A DNA stretch of 36,282 nt from Aphodosoma sp045600865 (lineage in GTDB: Bacteria; Bacteroidota; Bacteroidia; Bacteroidales; Paludibacteraceae): positions 1 to 36,282 of the forward strand of contig JAZRYS010000179.1 of the NCBI GenBank assembly GCA_045600865.1, written 5' to 3'. Of the stretch, positions 1-6,128 are shown in pieces. Each line of letters starts with the position of its first letter. Position 1 is the first letter of the stretch. Made by a program: the position numbers and the translations under genes. The notes under the pieces were generated by a model. That model searched no databases, had not been told where the DNA came from, and saw nothing but the letters and a program-made list of their open reading frames with translations.

Positions 1-52
1 AGGGCTCACGCCCTGTGCTATACTATTTCGCTTTGCGCATTGTCTTTCGCGC

Positions 53-139
53 CTCGGCAAAACCAAACAAGTTTGATCTTGCTCTCGGCTTGTCGACAAT
101 TCGCTCTTACAGAGCTTATTGTAACTTGCGAAACTTGAG
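53..139 (+). repeat. Dispersed repeat R2, copy A
   Basis: This 87-nt stretch recurs at 29621-29708 in the same orientation. By hand alignment the first 65 nt match at 57 positions without gaps; the rest matches less well with one 1-nt gap. It begins CTCGGCAAAACCAAAC and ends GCGAAACTTGAG. The centre of its left half is an inverted repeat that is perfect in the other copy and degenerate here. It lies downstream of the rpmE2 terminator and codes for no plausible protein. The bases before it (1-52) are intergenic; the repeat could extend off the window edge. Its function is unknown. Confidence 0.8.
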
Positions 140-160
140 TATTCTATAGTTCTCCAAATG

Positions 161-193
161 AAAAAAGAGCTCGTTTTCAAGATAAAAACGAGC
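161..193 (-). terminator. Rho-independent terminator of rpmE2
   Basis: The 9-bp arms 169-177 (GCTCGTTTT) and 185-193 are perfect complements around a 7-nt loop. Read on the minus strand the hairpin is followed by TCTTTTTTC. It lies 28 nt after the rpmE2 stop codon. Confidence 0.8.
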
Positions 194-221
194 CCATACC
201 ATAACTTTCTCCCCGTAAGCC

Positions 222-485
222 TTATTTCTTGTTGCGGCTCTGACGGTTTGCATATCTGTTGAGGAACTTATCAACACGACCTGCTGTATCGACAAGCTTA
301 GTCTTACCGGTGTAGAATGGGTGAGAGGAGCTTGAGATCTCAAGTTTGATTAAAGGATAAGTTACCCCATCGATATCGATGGTTTCTTTCGTAGTGGCAG
401 TCGAGCGTGTGATGAACATATCATCGTTCGACATGTCTTTGAATACTACGGGACGATAGCTTTCTGGATGTATTCCCTTTTTCAT
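222..485 (-). CDS. rpmE2: 50S ribosomal protein L31, type B
   Basis: An 87-residue protein of the large ribosomal subunit. The N-terminus (MKKGIHPESYRPVVFKD) and the C-terminal signature HPFYTGK followed by VDTAGRVDKF are typical of L31. It has no cysteine at all, so it is the zinc-independent B form, which in bacteria with both types replaces the zinc-binding L31 under zinc shortage; here it may be the only L31. Length and start fit the family. It lies 49 nt downstream of tRNA-Ser(UGA) with no separate -7 box visible between them, so the two are probably co-transcribed from the promoter at 632-663. A hairpin at 502-521 sits 16 nt before the start codon. Confidence 0.96.
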   Translation of the reverse strand: MKKGIHPESYRPVVFKDMSNDDMFITRSTATTKETIDIDGVTYPLIKLEISSSSHPFYTGKTKLVDTAGRVDKFLNRYANRQSRNKK

Positions 486-501
486 TTTGATTAAAAATTA
501 A

Positions 502-521
502 GGGGAACATTGGAGTTCCCC
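502..521 (-). terminator. Hairpin between tRNA-Ser(UGA) and rpmE2
   Basis: The 7-bp arms GGGGAAC (502-508) and GTTCCCC (515-521) enclose a 6-nt loop. On the minus strand it is followed by TTAATTTTTAAT and then the rpmE2 ATG. It could be a weak terminator or processing signal after the tRNA, or a leader element controlling L31 synthesis; the sequence does not decide between them. Confidence 0.5.
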
Positions 522-534
522 ATTGGTTTTTCGG

Positions 535-619
535 CGGAGAGAGAGGGATTCGAACCCCCGGTACCTCTCAGTACGTCGGTTTTCAAGACCGATGCAATCG
601 ACCACTCTGCCATCTCTCC
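535..619 (-). tRNA. tRNA-Ser(UGA)
   Basis: The 85-nt cloverleaf on the minus strand has acceptor arms GGAGAGA and TCTCTCC, a long class II variable arm, the T-loop GGTTCGAATCC and anticodon loop CTTGAAA (anticodon TGA), reading UCN serine codons. The discriminator is G, and CCA is not encoded (the next bases are CCG). It is the first gene after the promoter at 632-663 and is followed by rpmE2. Confidence 0.96.
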
Positions 620-631
620 TTTTTGCGGGTG

Positions 632-663
632 CAAAGGTACGACTTTTTTACGACGTGACCAAA
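632..663 (-). promoter_or_regulatory. Promoter of tRNA-Ser(UGA)-rpmE2
   Basis: On the minus strand a TTTG box (660-663) and TACCTTTG (632-639) are 20 nt apart, the Bacteroidetes sigma-70 pattern. Directly after TTTG comes GTCACGTCG, a block also found at the promoters at 9673, 29732 and 36136. Confidence 0.85.
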
Positions 664-747
664 GATTTTTGCATTTATTTTTCAAGAAAAAATATGTGCT
701 GAAAATCAGACAATTCAGCACATATTTTCATTGATTTTTATTTCATA

Positions 748-1026
748 TCATTCAAGATATTCAGACATGTTGCCCAAAGCATAGCAAGCGGCAGCATTAG
801 TATATCCAGGAACTTCTGTAAAAATGATGTTCGTGTAGCCATCTGCTACATACTTTGCCTTCTGGGTTTCGACCTGTTCTTCGGTGATCCATTCGTAAGC
901 TACTGCCTCGGCACCTACGCCGATAACACCTGCTGTATATGTCACCTTATAACATTTGGCACCTTCCTTGCAAGAGGTGAGACCCAAAAGAGCAACGATT
1001 GCTATTGCGAAAAGAATCTTTTTCAT
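748..1026 (-). CDS. Small lipoprotein, third of a tandem paralogous set
   Basis: A 92-residue protein with a lipoprotein signal peptide (lipobox LTSC, Cys19). The start is placed at the Met of MKKILFAIA; an in-frame Met nine codons upstream would add a charged extension and overlap the preceding gene. The mature part has Cys25 in CYKVTY, YEW ending at Trp46, a GYTN at 63-66 and Cys81. The pattern C-[YW]-x-V-x-Y, Y-x-W, G-Y-[TK]-[ND] and a late Cys is shared with the next two genes upstream. I do not recognise the family. It is likely exported and anchored to a membrane, with Cys25 and Cys81 able to form a disulfide. Two nucleotides separate it from its neighbour. Confidence 0.85.
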   Translation of the reverse strand: MKKILFAIAIVALLGLTSCKEGAKCYKVTYTAGVIGVGAEAVAYEWITEEQVETQKAKYVADGYTNIIFTEVPGYTNAAACYALGNMSEYLE

Positions 1027-1028
1027 AG

Positions 1029-1301
1029 TTATTTTCCGTTTTGTGCAAGACAATCTATATTTGTCTTGTACTTTGATTGAGATGAAGTCTTGATGTCAGT
1101 GTAACCTAACTTCTTCCAAGCTTCAATTTGTGCATCGAGCTTGTTTCTTGAACACCACTGGTAAGTAGTAACAGATGTTTTCACGCCCAAAACCTCCATG
1201 TTATAAGTAACTTTCCAACATTTGTCCTTGTCCTTGTCGCAAGAAACAAGAGCCAAGCCCATTGTAGCAACTAATGCTACTGCAATAAATACTTTCTTCA
1301 T
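1029..1301 (-). CDS. Small lipoprotein, second of a tandem paralogous set
   Basis: A 90-residue protein with signal peptide and lipobox LVSC (Cys21), followed by a charged DKDKDK linker. It carries the set's pattern: CWKVTY with Cys28, YQW ending at Trp49, GYTD at 66-69 and Cys84. It has one extra cysteine, Cys50, right after the Trp. It lies between its two paralogues, 37 nt after the first and 2 nt before the third, so all three are probably one transcript. The family is not recognised and no enzymatic motif is visible. Function unknown. Confidence 0.85.
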   Translation of the reverse strand: MKKVFIAVALVATMGLALVSCDKDKDKCWKVTYNMEVLGVKTSVTTYQWCSRNKLDAQIEAWKKLGYTDIKTSSQSKYKTNIDCLAQNGK

Positions 1302-1338
1302 TTTAATGTATTTTTAATTGTTATTAGTTCCGATGGTA

Positions 1339-1659
1339 TTATTCAGCTGTAGTACCTAAGCAGTCAGCCATGGTCTTGATTGGCATTTCTCCTTTTTTCT
1401 CGATTTTTGTTGCTAAAGGATTTTTGTAGCCCATAGACTCCCAGTTTTTGAGGCAAGCATTGATTTCAGCTTCCGTTGCCCATTTGTAACCCTCAAATTT
1501 TGTCTCTGGTTTCTCTGGACGCACTACCACGTCATCCACAACTACTGCTTCCTGAGCAGGAATAGTGTATTCGACCTGATAGCAGAATCTGTTCTCATTT
1601 TTTGAACAAGATACCAATGCGAGAGCAGCAACAACTGCTGCGAAAATCATTTTTTTCAT
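1339..1659 (-). CDS. Small lipoprotein, first of a tandem paralogous set
   Basis: A 106-residue protein with lipobox LVSC (Cys18). It has the shared pattern: Cys26 in CYQVEY, YKW ending at Trp60, GYKN at 77-80 and a late Cys100. It also has Cys69 and an insertion of about 14 residues rich in Val, Pro and Glu between the first Tyr and the Trp. It is promoter-proximal, with TAACTTTG 28 nt upstream of its start. The divergence among the three copies suggests old duplications under separate selection. Function unknown. Confidence 0.85.
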   Translation of the reverse strand: MKKMIFAAVVAALALVSCSKNENRFCYQVEYTIPAQEAVVVDDVVVRPEKPETKFEGYKWATEAEINACLKNWESMGYKNPLATKIEKKGEMPIKTMADCLGTTAE

Positions 1660-1687
1660 ATAATAAAGTTTATTTTTATTCGTGCCG

Positions 1688-1717
1688 CAAAGTTAGTCAT
1701 TATTTTTTATATGGCAA
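1688..1717 (-). promoter_or_regulatory. Promoter of the three-lipoprotein operon
   Basis: On the minus strand TAACTTTG (1688-1695) follows a TTG (1715-1717) after 19 nt. The -7 box lies 28 nt before the first lipoprotein start. Confidence 0.7.
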
Positions 1718-1760
1718 TAGAATTTGAAGATTATTTTTTAAGGTTTTTTCCAGTTGGTTT

Positions 1761-2564
1761 CTATAAGTCAAGCCAGTAGTGGTTATATTCAGAAAATGAG
1801 TCTGTTAATTCTGTGTTTTTGTATATTCCAAAGAAAGAAGAACCCGATCCAGTCATGGCTGCATAGATTGCGCCACTGTCATAAATCCTTTTTTTGAGCG
1901 TCTTCAGTTCGCTGTGAAGAGCAAAAACCTGCGGCTCGAAATCATTTTTCATGACATATTTCCACATTTCCATTGGTTGACATACTATCTCGGACAGCGA
2001 TGTCGGCCATGGTGCAGGTGTGCATCCACGATAAGCCTCGGCAGTGGAGATGTGAACATTAGGTTTGACAACTAACAGTTGGTGCCCCCCGAAATCCAGG
2101 CTTACTGGTGACATCTGGTCCCCTATCCCGCGGCACATCATCGGCTTGTTGTCGATGAACAATGCACAGTCTGCCCCTAAGCGTGAGGCCATGCGTTTCA
2201 GCTCCTCATTATTTATGTCAAGAGAGAAGAACTCGTTCAGTGCCTTGAGCATAAAGGCTGCATCGGCAGAACCGCCGCCTAAACCTGCACCGGATGGTAT
2301 GTTCTTAATAAGGTGTATGCTTACTGGCTTTATGGAATAGCTTTCTGCCATCAGACGATATGCCCTTACAACGAGATTCTCTTTGCTGTCATCTTCCAGC
2401 TTCACGCCTTCTGTTTCAAAACTTAGCTTGTTTGCCTCTTCTATCTCCAGCTCATCGTACAATGGTATTGGGTACATGACCGTCTCAAGGTCGTGATATC
2501 CGTCTTCTCTTTTCCTGACGATGTTCAGCCCTAAATTGATTTTTGCGTTTGGATATACTTTCAT
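1761..2564 (-). CDS. ispE: 4-diphosphocytidyl-2-C-methyl-D-erythritol kinase
   Basis: IspE phosphorylates the 2-hydroxyl of CDP-ME with ATP in the non-mevalonate (MEP) isoprenoid pathway, in the cytoplasm. The 267-residue protein opens with PNAKINLGLNI, the typical N-terminal substrate motif with its Lys, and has the GHMP kinase ATP loop PSGAGLGGGSADAA at about residues 90-103 and the C-terminal MTGSGSSFFGIY. The start is taken at MKVYPNAKIN; an in-frame Met nine codons upstream (2591) is possible but extends beyond the family's usual N-terminus. It lies downstream of tRNA-Ser(GCU) and is probably transcribed from the same promoter. Confidence 0.95.
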   Translation of the reverse strand: MKVYPNAKINLGLNIVRKREDGYHDLETVMYPIPLYDELEIEEANKLSFETEGVKLEDDSKENLVVRAYRLMAESYSIKPVSIHLIKNIPSGAGLGGGSADAAFMLKALNEFFSLDINNEELKRMASRLGADCALFIDNKPMMCRGIGDQMSPVSLDFGGHQLLVVKPNVHISTAEAYRGCTPAPWPTSLSEIVCQPMEMWKYVMKNDFEPQVFALHSELKTLKKRIYDSGAIYAAMTGSGSSFFGIYKNTELTDSFSEYNHYWLDL

Positions 2565-2616
2565 AATGGATGATTCTTGTTTCTTGATCATCTAGAACAT
2601 CTAGCACCTCTATATA

Positions 2617-2650
2617 AGAGAAGGTGATTCTATAATGAACCACCTTCTCT
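2617..2650 (-). terminator. Hairpin between tRNA-Ser(GCU) and ispE
   Basis: Perfect 10-bp arms AGAGAAGGTG (2617-2626) and CACCTTCTCT (2641-2650) with a 14-nt loop. The minus-strand continuation TATATAGAGG is not T-rich, so this may be a tRNA 3' processing or weak attenuation element rather than a full terminator. Confidence 0.45.
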
Positions 2651-2658
2651 TTCCGAAG

Positions 2659-2745
2659 CGGAAGCTGGGGGATTCGAACCCCCGGTACGGTAACCCGTAC
2701 GTCAGTTTAGCAAACTGGTGGTTTCAGCCACTCACCCAAACTTCC
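2659..2745 (-). tRNA. tRNA-Ser(GCU)
   Basis: The 87-nt minus-strand cloverleaf has acceptor arms GGAAGTT and AGCTTCC (one G-U pair), a long class II variable arm, T-loop GGTTCGAATCC and anticodon loop TTGCTAA (anticodon GCT), reading AGC and AGU. CCA is not encoded. With the UGA tRNA at 535-619, two serine isoacceptors lie about 2 kb apart, each heading a minus-strand unit. Confidence 0.95.
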
Positions 2746-2763
2746 TTCCTTTTTTTGCGACTG

Positions 2764-2771
2764 CAAAGGTA
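2764..2771 (-). promoter_or_regulatory. -7 box of the tRNA-Ser(GCU)-ispE promoter
   Basis: TACCTTTG on the minus strand, 18 nt before the tRNA 5' end and preceded by TTTCAAGAAAAGTTTG. A clear -33 TTTG at the usual distance is not seen. The mltG promoter diverges from it about 58 nt away. Confidence 0.7.
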
Positions 2772-2828
2772 CAAACTTTTCTTGAAATAATAACGATGTT
2801 TTCTTGCTTTTTTTTCAAGAAAATGTTT

Positions 2829-2836
2829 TACCTTTG
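2829..2836 (+). promoter_or_regulatory. -7 box of the mltG promoter
   Basis: TACCTTTG lies 29 nt before the mltG ATG and is preceded by TTCAAGAAAATGTT. A CTTG at 2803-2806 is the nearest -33 candidate, at 22 nt spacing. Confidence 0.7.
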
Positions 2837-2865
2837 CATATTGAAATTTTTAGAGTAAAAAACGT

Positions 2866-3906
2866 ATGAAGATTTTTAAGAAAATACTTGTGATACTGAT
2901 TGTTATAGCAGTCATAGTAGTAGCAGGTGGTATCGTTGGAACATGGTATGTTTCATACAAACCTAACGTCAAACTTGACAAGACACTCACGTTTTATGTC
3001 AATTCAGGCGACGAATTTGAGGACGTGATAGACTTTTTATGCAGCCAAAAAGCGTTCAAATCGGAAAATACAATCGTATTATGCGGCATATTCAACAAGC
3101 GTTTCAAGATGTATCATCACATCGAAACAGGTTGTTATGAGTTGAAACCAGGTATGAGAAACATTGAGGTTGTGCGTATGCTATACAATGGTTGGCAGTC
3201 GCCAATTCGTTTTGTCGTAAATAATATGCGATTGCCTGAGGATTTTGCGGCATGTGCCAGTCGCCAACTGATGATTGACTCATTGGAGGTAATGGACTTC
3301 ATCAAAGACGAACAGCGCATGGATTCCTTAGGCCTGACATATCAGAATCTCTTTGAAAACATCATCGAGAATACTTACGAGGTCTATTGGAATATTTCGG
3401 TTGAAGAACTGCTGATGCGTATGAAAATGGAAAACGAAAAATTCTGGAGTGCAAATCGCATTGCAAAAGCGGAACAATTGGGCTTGACTCCTTCGCAAGT
3501 CTGCATAATAGCGAGCATTGTGGACGAAGAGTCTCATTACAAACCAGAGTTGCCAATAATTGCTGGATTATACATAAACCGTCTCAAGATTGATATGCCG
3601 TTGCAAAGTTGTCCTACTGTCAAGTTTGCACAGCGCGATTTCATGAAGACCCGTGTGTTGGATAAAGATTTGTTGTTTGACAGTCCATACAACACATATA
3701 AATACAAAGGACTCCCCCCTGGACCTATCCGTTTGCCATTAAGCAGTACAATAGATGCTGTGCTCAATGCGGACAGGACGCACAACTATATATATATGTG
3801 TGCTGATGCCTCATTCAACGGCAGACACCGCTTTGCCGTGACATTGGCAGAACATAACAGAAATGCCGCTGATTATCACCGCGCATTGAATAAATTATCT
3901 CGTTGA
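2866..3906 (+). CDS. mltG: Endolytic peptidoglycan transglycosylase MltG
   Basis: MltG (YceG family) cleaves nascent glycan strands in the periplasm, releasing them from the membrane and setting chain length. The 346-residue protein has one N-terminal membrane helix (about 5-28) after a short basic cytoplasmic tail, then a LysM-like region and the catalytic domain. Family landmarks are ASIVDEES (216-223), GLYINRL with MPLQSCPTV, YNTYKYKGLPPGPI (275-288) and the final FAVTLAEHN. The usual IVEKE reads IVDEE here (residues 218-222), so Asp220 stands at the first acidic position and Glu222 at the second. It is monocistronic or linked to serA, though serA has its own promoter. Confidence 0.93.
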   Translation: MKIFKKILVILIVIAVIVVAGGIVGTWYVSYKPNVKLDKTLTFYVNSGDEFEDVIDFLCSQKAFKSENTIVLCGIFNKRFKMYHHIETGCYELKPGMRNIEVVRMLYNGWQSPIRFVVNNMRLPEDFAACASRQLMIDSLEVMDFIKDEQRMDSLGLTYQNLFENIIENTYEVYWNISVEELLMRMKMENEKFWSANRIAKAEQLGLTPSQVCIIASIVDEESHYKPELPIIAGLYINRLKIDMPLQSCPTVKFAQRDFMKTRVLDKDLLFDSPYNTYKYKGLPPGPIRLPLSSTIDAVLNADRTHNYIYMCADASFNGRHRFAVTLAEHNRNAADYHRALNKLSR

Positions 3907-3924
3907 AAATCTTTTGCTTTTTTA

Positions 3925-3956
3925 TTTGGTGGACTGAAAAATAATGCCTAACTTTG
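3925..3956 (+). promoter_or_regulatory. Promoter of serA-xerD
   Basis: TTTG (3925-3928) and TAACTTTG (3949-3956) are separated by 20 nt, with the serA ATG 34 nt downstream. It starts 18 nt after the mltG stop, in a gap with no clear terminator hairpin. Confidence 0.85.
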
Positions 3957-3990
3957 CAGCGTGAAATAATAAACTAAAAACACAATAAAA

Positions 3991-4911
3991 ATGAAAGTTC
4001 TTGTAGCTACTGAAAAGCCATTTGCTAAAGCAGCAATTGATGGCATTCGCTCTATCATTGAGGGCGCTAAGGGTGAACTCGTTCTCCTTGAGAAGTACAC
4101 ATCTGTTGACCAGTTCTATGCAGCTGTTGCTGACGTTGATGCACTCATCGTACGTTCAGACAAAGTTACTGCTGAGGTTCTCGACCATGCCAAGAACCTT
4201 AAGATTGTAGTTCGCGCAGGTGCAGGTTTTGACAATCTCGACCTTGCAGCTTGCACTGCTCATAAAGTTGTTGCCATGAACACTCCTGGCCAGAACTCTA
4301 ACGCCGTTGCTGAGCTCGCTCTCGGTCTTATGGTCATGATGGCCCGTAACCAGTACACTCCTGGTACAGGTTGTGAGTTGAAGGGCAAGACCCTCGGTAT
4401 TCAGGCTTACGGCAACGTAGGTCGCCTTGTCGGTAACATCGCTAAGGGCTTCGGCATGAAGGTTCAAGCTCTCGATCCATTCTTGCCTGCTGAGAAGATT
4501 GAGGCAGATGGCGTCAAGGCTATCACTGACCTCAAGGAACTCTATGCTACTTCTGACTATCTGTCATTGCACATCCCTGCAACTGAGCAGACTAAGGGTT
4601 CTATCAACTATGACCTCGTTTCTCGTATGCCTAAGGGTGCAACTCTTATCAACACTGCACGTAAAGAGGTTATCAATGAGCCTGAGCTCATGAAGGTTAT
4701 GGAAGAGCGTACAGACCTCAAGTATGTTGCAGACGTTGCTCCAGCTTGCGCTGAGGAGATGAAGGCTAAGTTTGGCAACCGCTTCTTCGCTACCCCTAAG
4801 AAGATGGGTGCTGAGACAGGCGAGGCTAACGTTAACGCAGGTCTTGCTGCTGCAAACCAGATTGTTGACTTCCTCGTTAACGGCAACGAGCGTTTCCGTC
4901 TCAACAAGTAA
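3991..4911 (+). CDS. serA: D-3-phosphoglycerate dehydrogenase, short form with Lys in the catalytic motif
   Basis: A 306-residue D-isomer-specific 2-hydroxyacid dehydrogenase, probably converting 3-phosphoglycerate to 3-phosphohydroxypyruvate with NAD in serine synthesis. The Rossmann motif reads GIQAYGNVG (136-144), followed by Asp162, and the substrate Arg is Arg224 in NTARKEV. Where the family normally has TPH with a catalytic His, this protein has TPKKMG (268-273), so Lys270 or Lys271 takes that place. It ends after the nucleotide-binding part, without the C-terminal ACT domain, so serine feedback through ACT is not expected. From memory, a His-to-Lys short form is known from Entamoeba and Bacteroides. 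Codon use is strongly biased (CTC, GCT, CGT), as in highly expressed genes. No serC lies next to it. Confidence 0.85.
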   Translation: MKVLVATEKPFAKAAIDGIRSIIEGAKGELVLLEKYTSVDQFYAAVADVDALIVRSDKVTAEVLDHAKNLKIVVRAGAGFDNLDLAACTAHKVVAMNTPGQNSNAVAELALGLMVMMARNQYTPGTGCELKGKTLGIQAYGNVGRLVGNIAKGFGMKVQALDPFLPAEKIEADGVKAITDLKELYATSDYLSLHIPATEQTKGSINYDLVSRMPKGATLINTARKEVINEPELMKVMEERTDLKYVADVAPACAEEMKAKFGNRFFATPKKMGAETGEANVNAGLAAANQIVDFLVNGNERFRLNK

Positions 4912-4914
4912 TCA

Positions 4915-5823
4915 ATGATTAAGGAATATTCCAATTATCTTCAGTTGGAACAGGGCCTCTCTCCTAATTCGAGGGAGGCCTATTTGCATGATGTCCGTAT
5001 GCTTCAGGATTTTCTCGGCCCTGACTACGACCTTCGTGAGGCAACTCTCGGTATATTGTCTGGGTTTGTAAAAGAATTAGGCATGACTGGACTTTCAGCC
5101 ACTTCGCAGGCCCGTGTGATATCCGGAGTGCGGAGTTTCTACCAGTTTCTTTTCTATACTGGCAAGATTCCATATAATCCCGCAGAGCGTCTTGTCTCAC
5201 CTAAGACTGGACGTCATTTGCCTGAGGTGTTGTCGTTTGATGAGATAGAACAGATGATTGATGCCTTGGAAAGTGGGGCAATGAACATTGATGAACATCT
5301 TGTCCGTCGCAACAGGGCGATAATTGAGGTACTTTATGGTTCTGGTTTGCGTGTGTCTGAACTTGTGAACCTGAAATTCAGTGATATACGCTTTGATGAG
5401 GGCTTCATGATTATCCGTGGTAAAGGAGATAAGCAAAGAATGGTTCCTGTCTCTGACATGTCGGTAGAGCAAATACATCTTTATGAACCACTTCGCAACA
5501 AGCTTGATATAAAAAAAGGAGAGGAAGATTTTGTCTTCCTCAACCGTCGTGGTGCACATCTTACACGCACTATGGTTCTTATAATGCTTAAGAATCTAGC
5601 ATTGCTTGCTGGCATTAAAAAGACAATATCTCCTCATACCTTGCGTCATTCTTTTGCCACTTCAATGCTTGAGGGCGGAGCAAATCTGCGTGTCATTCAG
5701 ATGCTTTTGGGCCATGAGCAGATTACAACAACAGAAATCTATACGCATATTGATAATCAGCGTATGCGTGAGGAGATAATCAACTTCCATCCTCGCAATC
5801 AAATCAAGAAGCATTGGACATGA
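4915..5823 (+). CDS. xerD: Tyrosine recombinase XerD
   Basis: A 302-residue site-specific recombinase that normally acts with XerC at dif to resolve chromosome dimers. It has the N-terminal core-binding SAM-like domain (about 1-85) and the catalytic domain with the full set of residues: Arg146 (GSGLRVSEL), Lys170 (RGKGDKQR), His241 and Arg244 (HTLRHSFATSML), His267 (LLGHEQITTTEIYTH) and Tyr276. Three nucleotides separate it from serA, so it is probably co-transcribed. Length and architecture are those of housekeeping Xer proteins; no phage or integron genes are nearby. Confidence 0.93.
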   Translation: MIKEYSNYLQLEQGLSPNSREAYLHDVRMLQDFLGPDYDLREATLGILSGFVKELGMTGLSATSQARVISGVRSFYQFLFYTGKIPYNPAERLVSPKTGRHLPEVLSFDEIEQMIDALESGAMNIDEHLVRRNRAIIEVLYGSGLRVSELVNLKFSDIRFDEGFMIIRGKGDKQRMVPVSDMSVEQIHLYEPLRNKLDIKKGEEDFVFLNRRGAHLTRTMVLIMLKNLALLAGIKKTISPHTLRHSFATSMLEGGANLRVIQMLLGHEQITTTEIYTHIDNQRMREEIINFHPRNQIKKHWT

Positions 5824-6020
5824 CAGCCATAGCGGCACCGGTTAAAATATCATAACTGACTAATGTCATTGGAATGCCGCATGCAAGTAGCGTCCATCTT
5901 GCAATTGATAACCCATATCCTGCCTTGAAATTCTTGTATGCAATTGCATCTCATAAGCTATTGTTTTTATTGGTAATTCAGATTTGTATTTGCTCTTCCT
6001 CCGCTCGGTGTCCGTTCTCT

Positions 6021-6118
6021 CTCCGCTCGGTGTCCGCTTTTGGGGCTCGAAAAGCGGACACCGAGCGGAGCTGCAGCGGAGTTGCAGCGGACCTGCGACG
6101 GACCTGTTGTCTTGCCGG
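6021..6118 (+). repeat. 98-bp REP-like hairpin element, copy 1
   Basis: The element starts with perfect 21-bp arms (6021-6041 and 6050-6070, core CCGCTCGGTGTCCGC) around an 8-nt loop. A GC-rich tail with period 11 follows (CTGCAGCGGAG, TTGCAGCGGAC, CTGCGACGGAC), ending CTTGCCGG. An inverted copy of the same length is at 29485-29582; ungapped hand alignment gives 81 of 98 identical positions, with the second arm and flanks (21 nt) unchanged. A partial extra copy of the left arm sits at 6001-6014. It lies between convergent xerD and nspC, so it could also end transcription from either side. The rest of the gap (5824-6000) shows only a 12-nt palindrome at 5938-5949 and no gene I can support. Confidence 0.85.
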
Positions 6119-6128
6119 TGTTGACTAC

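Noticed and set aside
4915..5823. xerD as an integrase of a mobile element
   Set aside because: It has housekeeping Xer length and motifs, is coupled to serA, and no att sites, phage or conjugation genes are nearby.
5804..5950. Minus-strand frame of 48 codons in the xerD-nspC gap that reads like a membrane helix
   Set aside because: It is short, begins after a stop rather than at a supported start, overlaps the xerD end and matches no protein I know; a decayed gene remnant is possible but not shown.
6021..6118. CRISPR-like or dif-like interpretation of the hairpin element beside xerD
   Set aside because: There are no regularly spaced repeats with unique spacers, and the arms do not resemble the roughly 28-nt dif site with its two 11-nt half-sites; a second copy lies 23 kb away.
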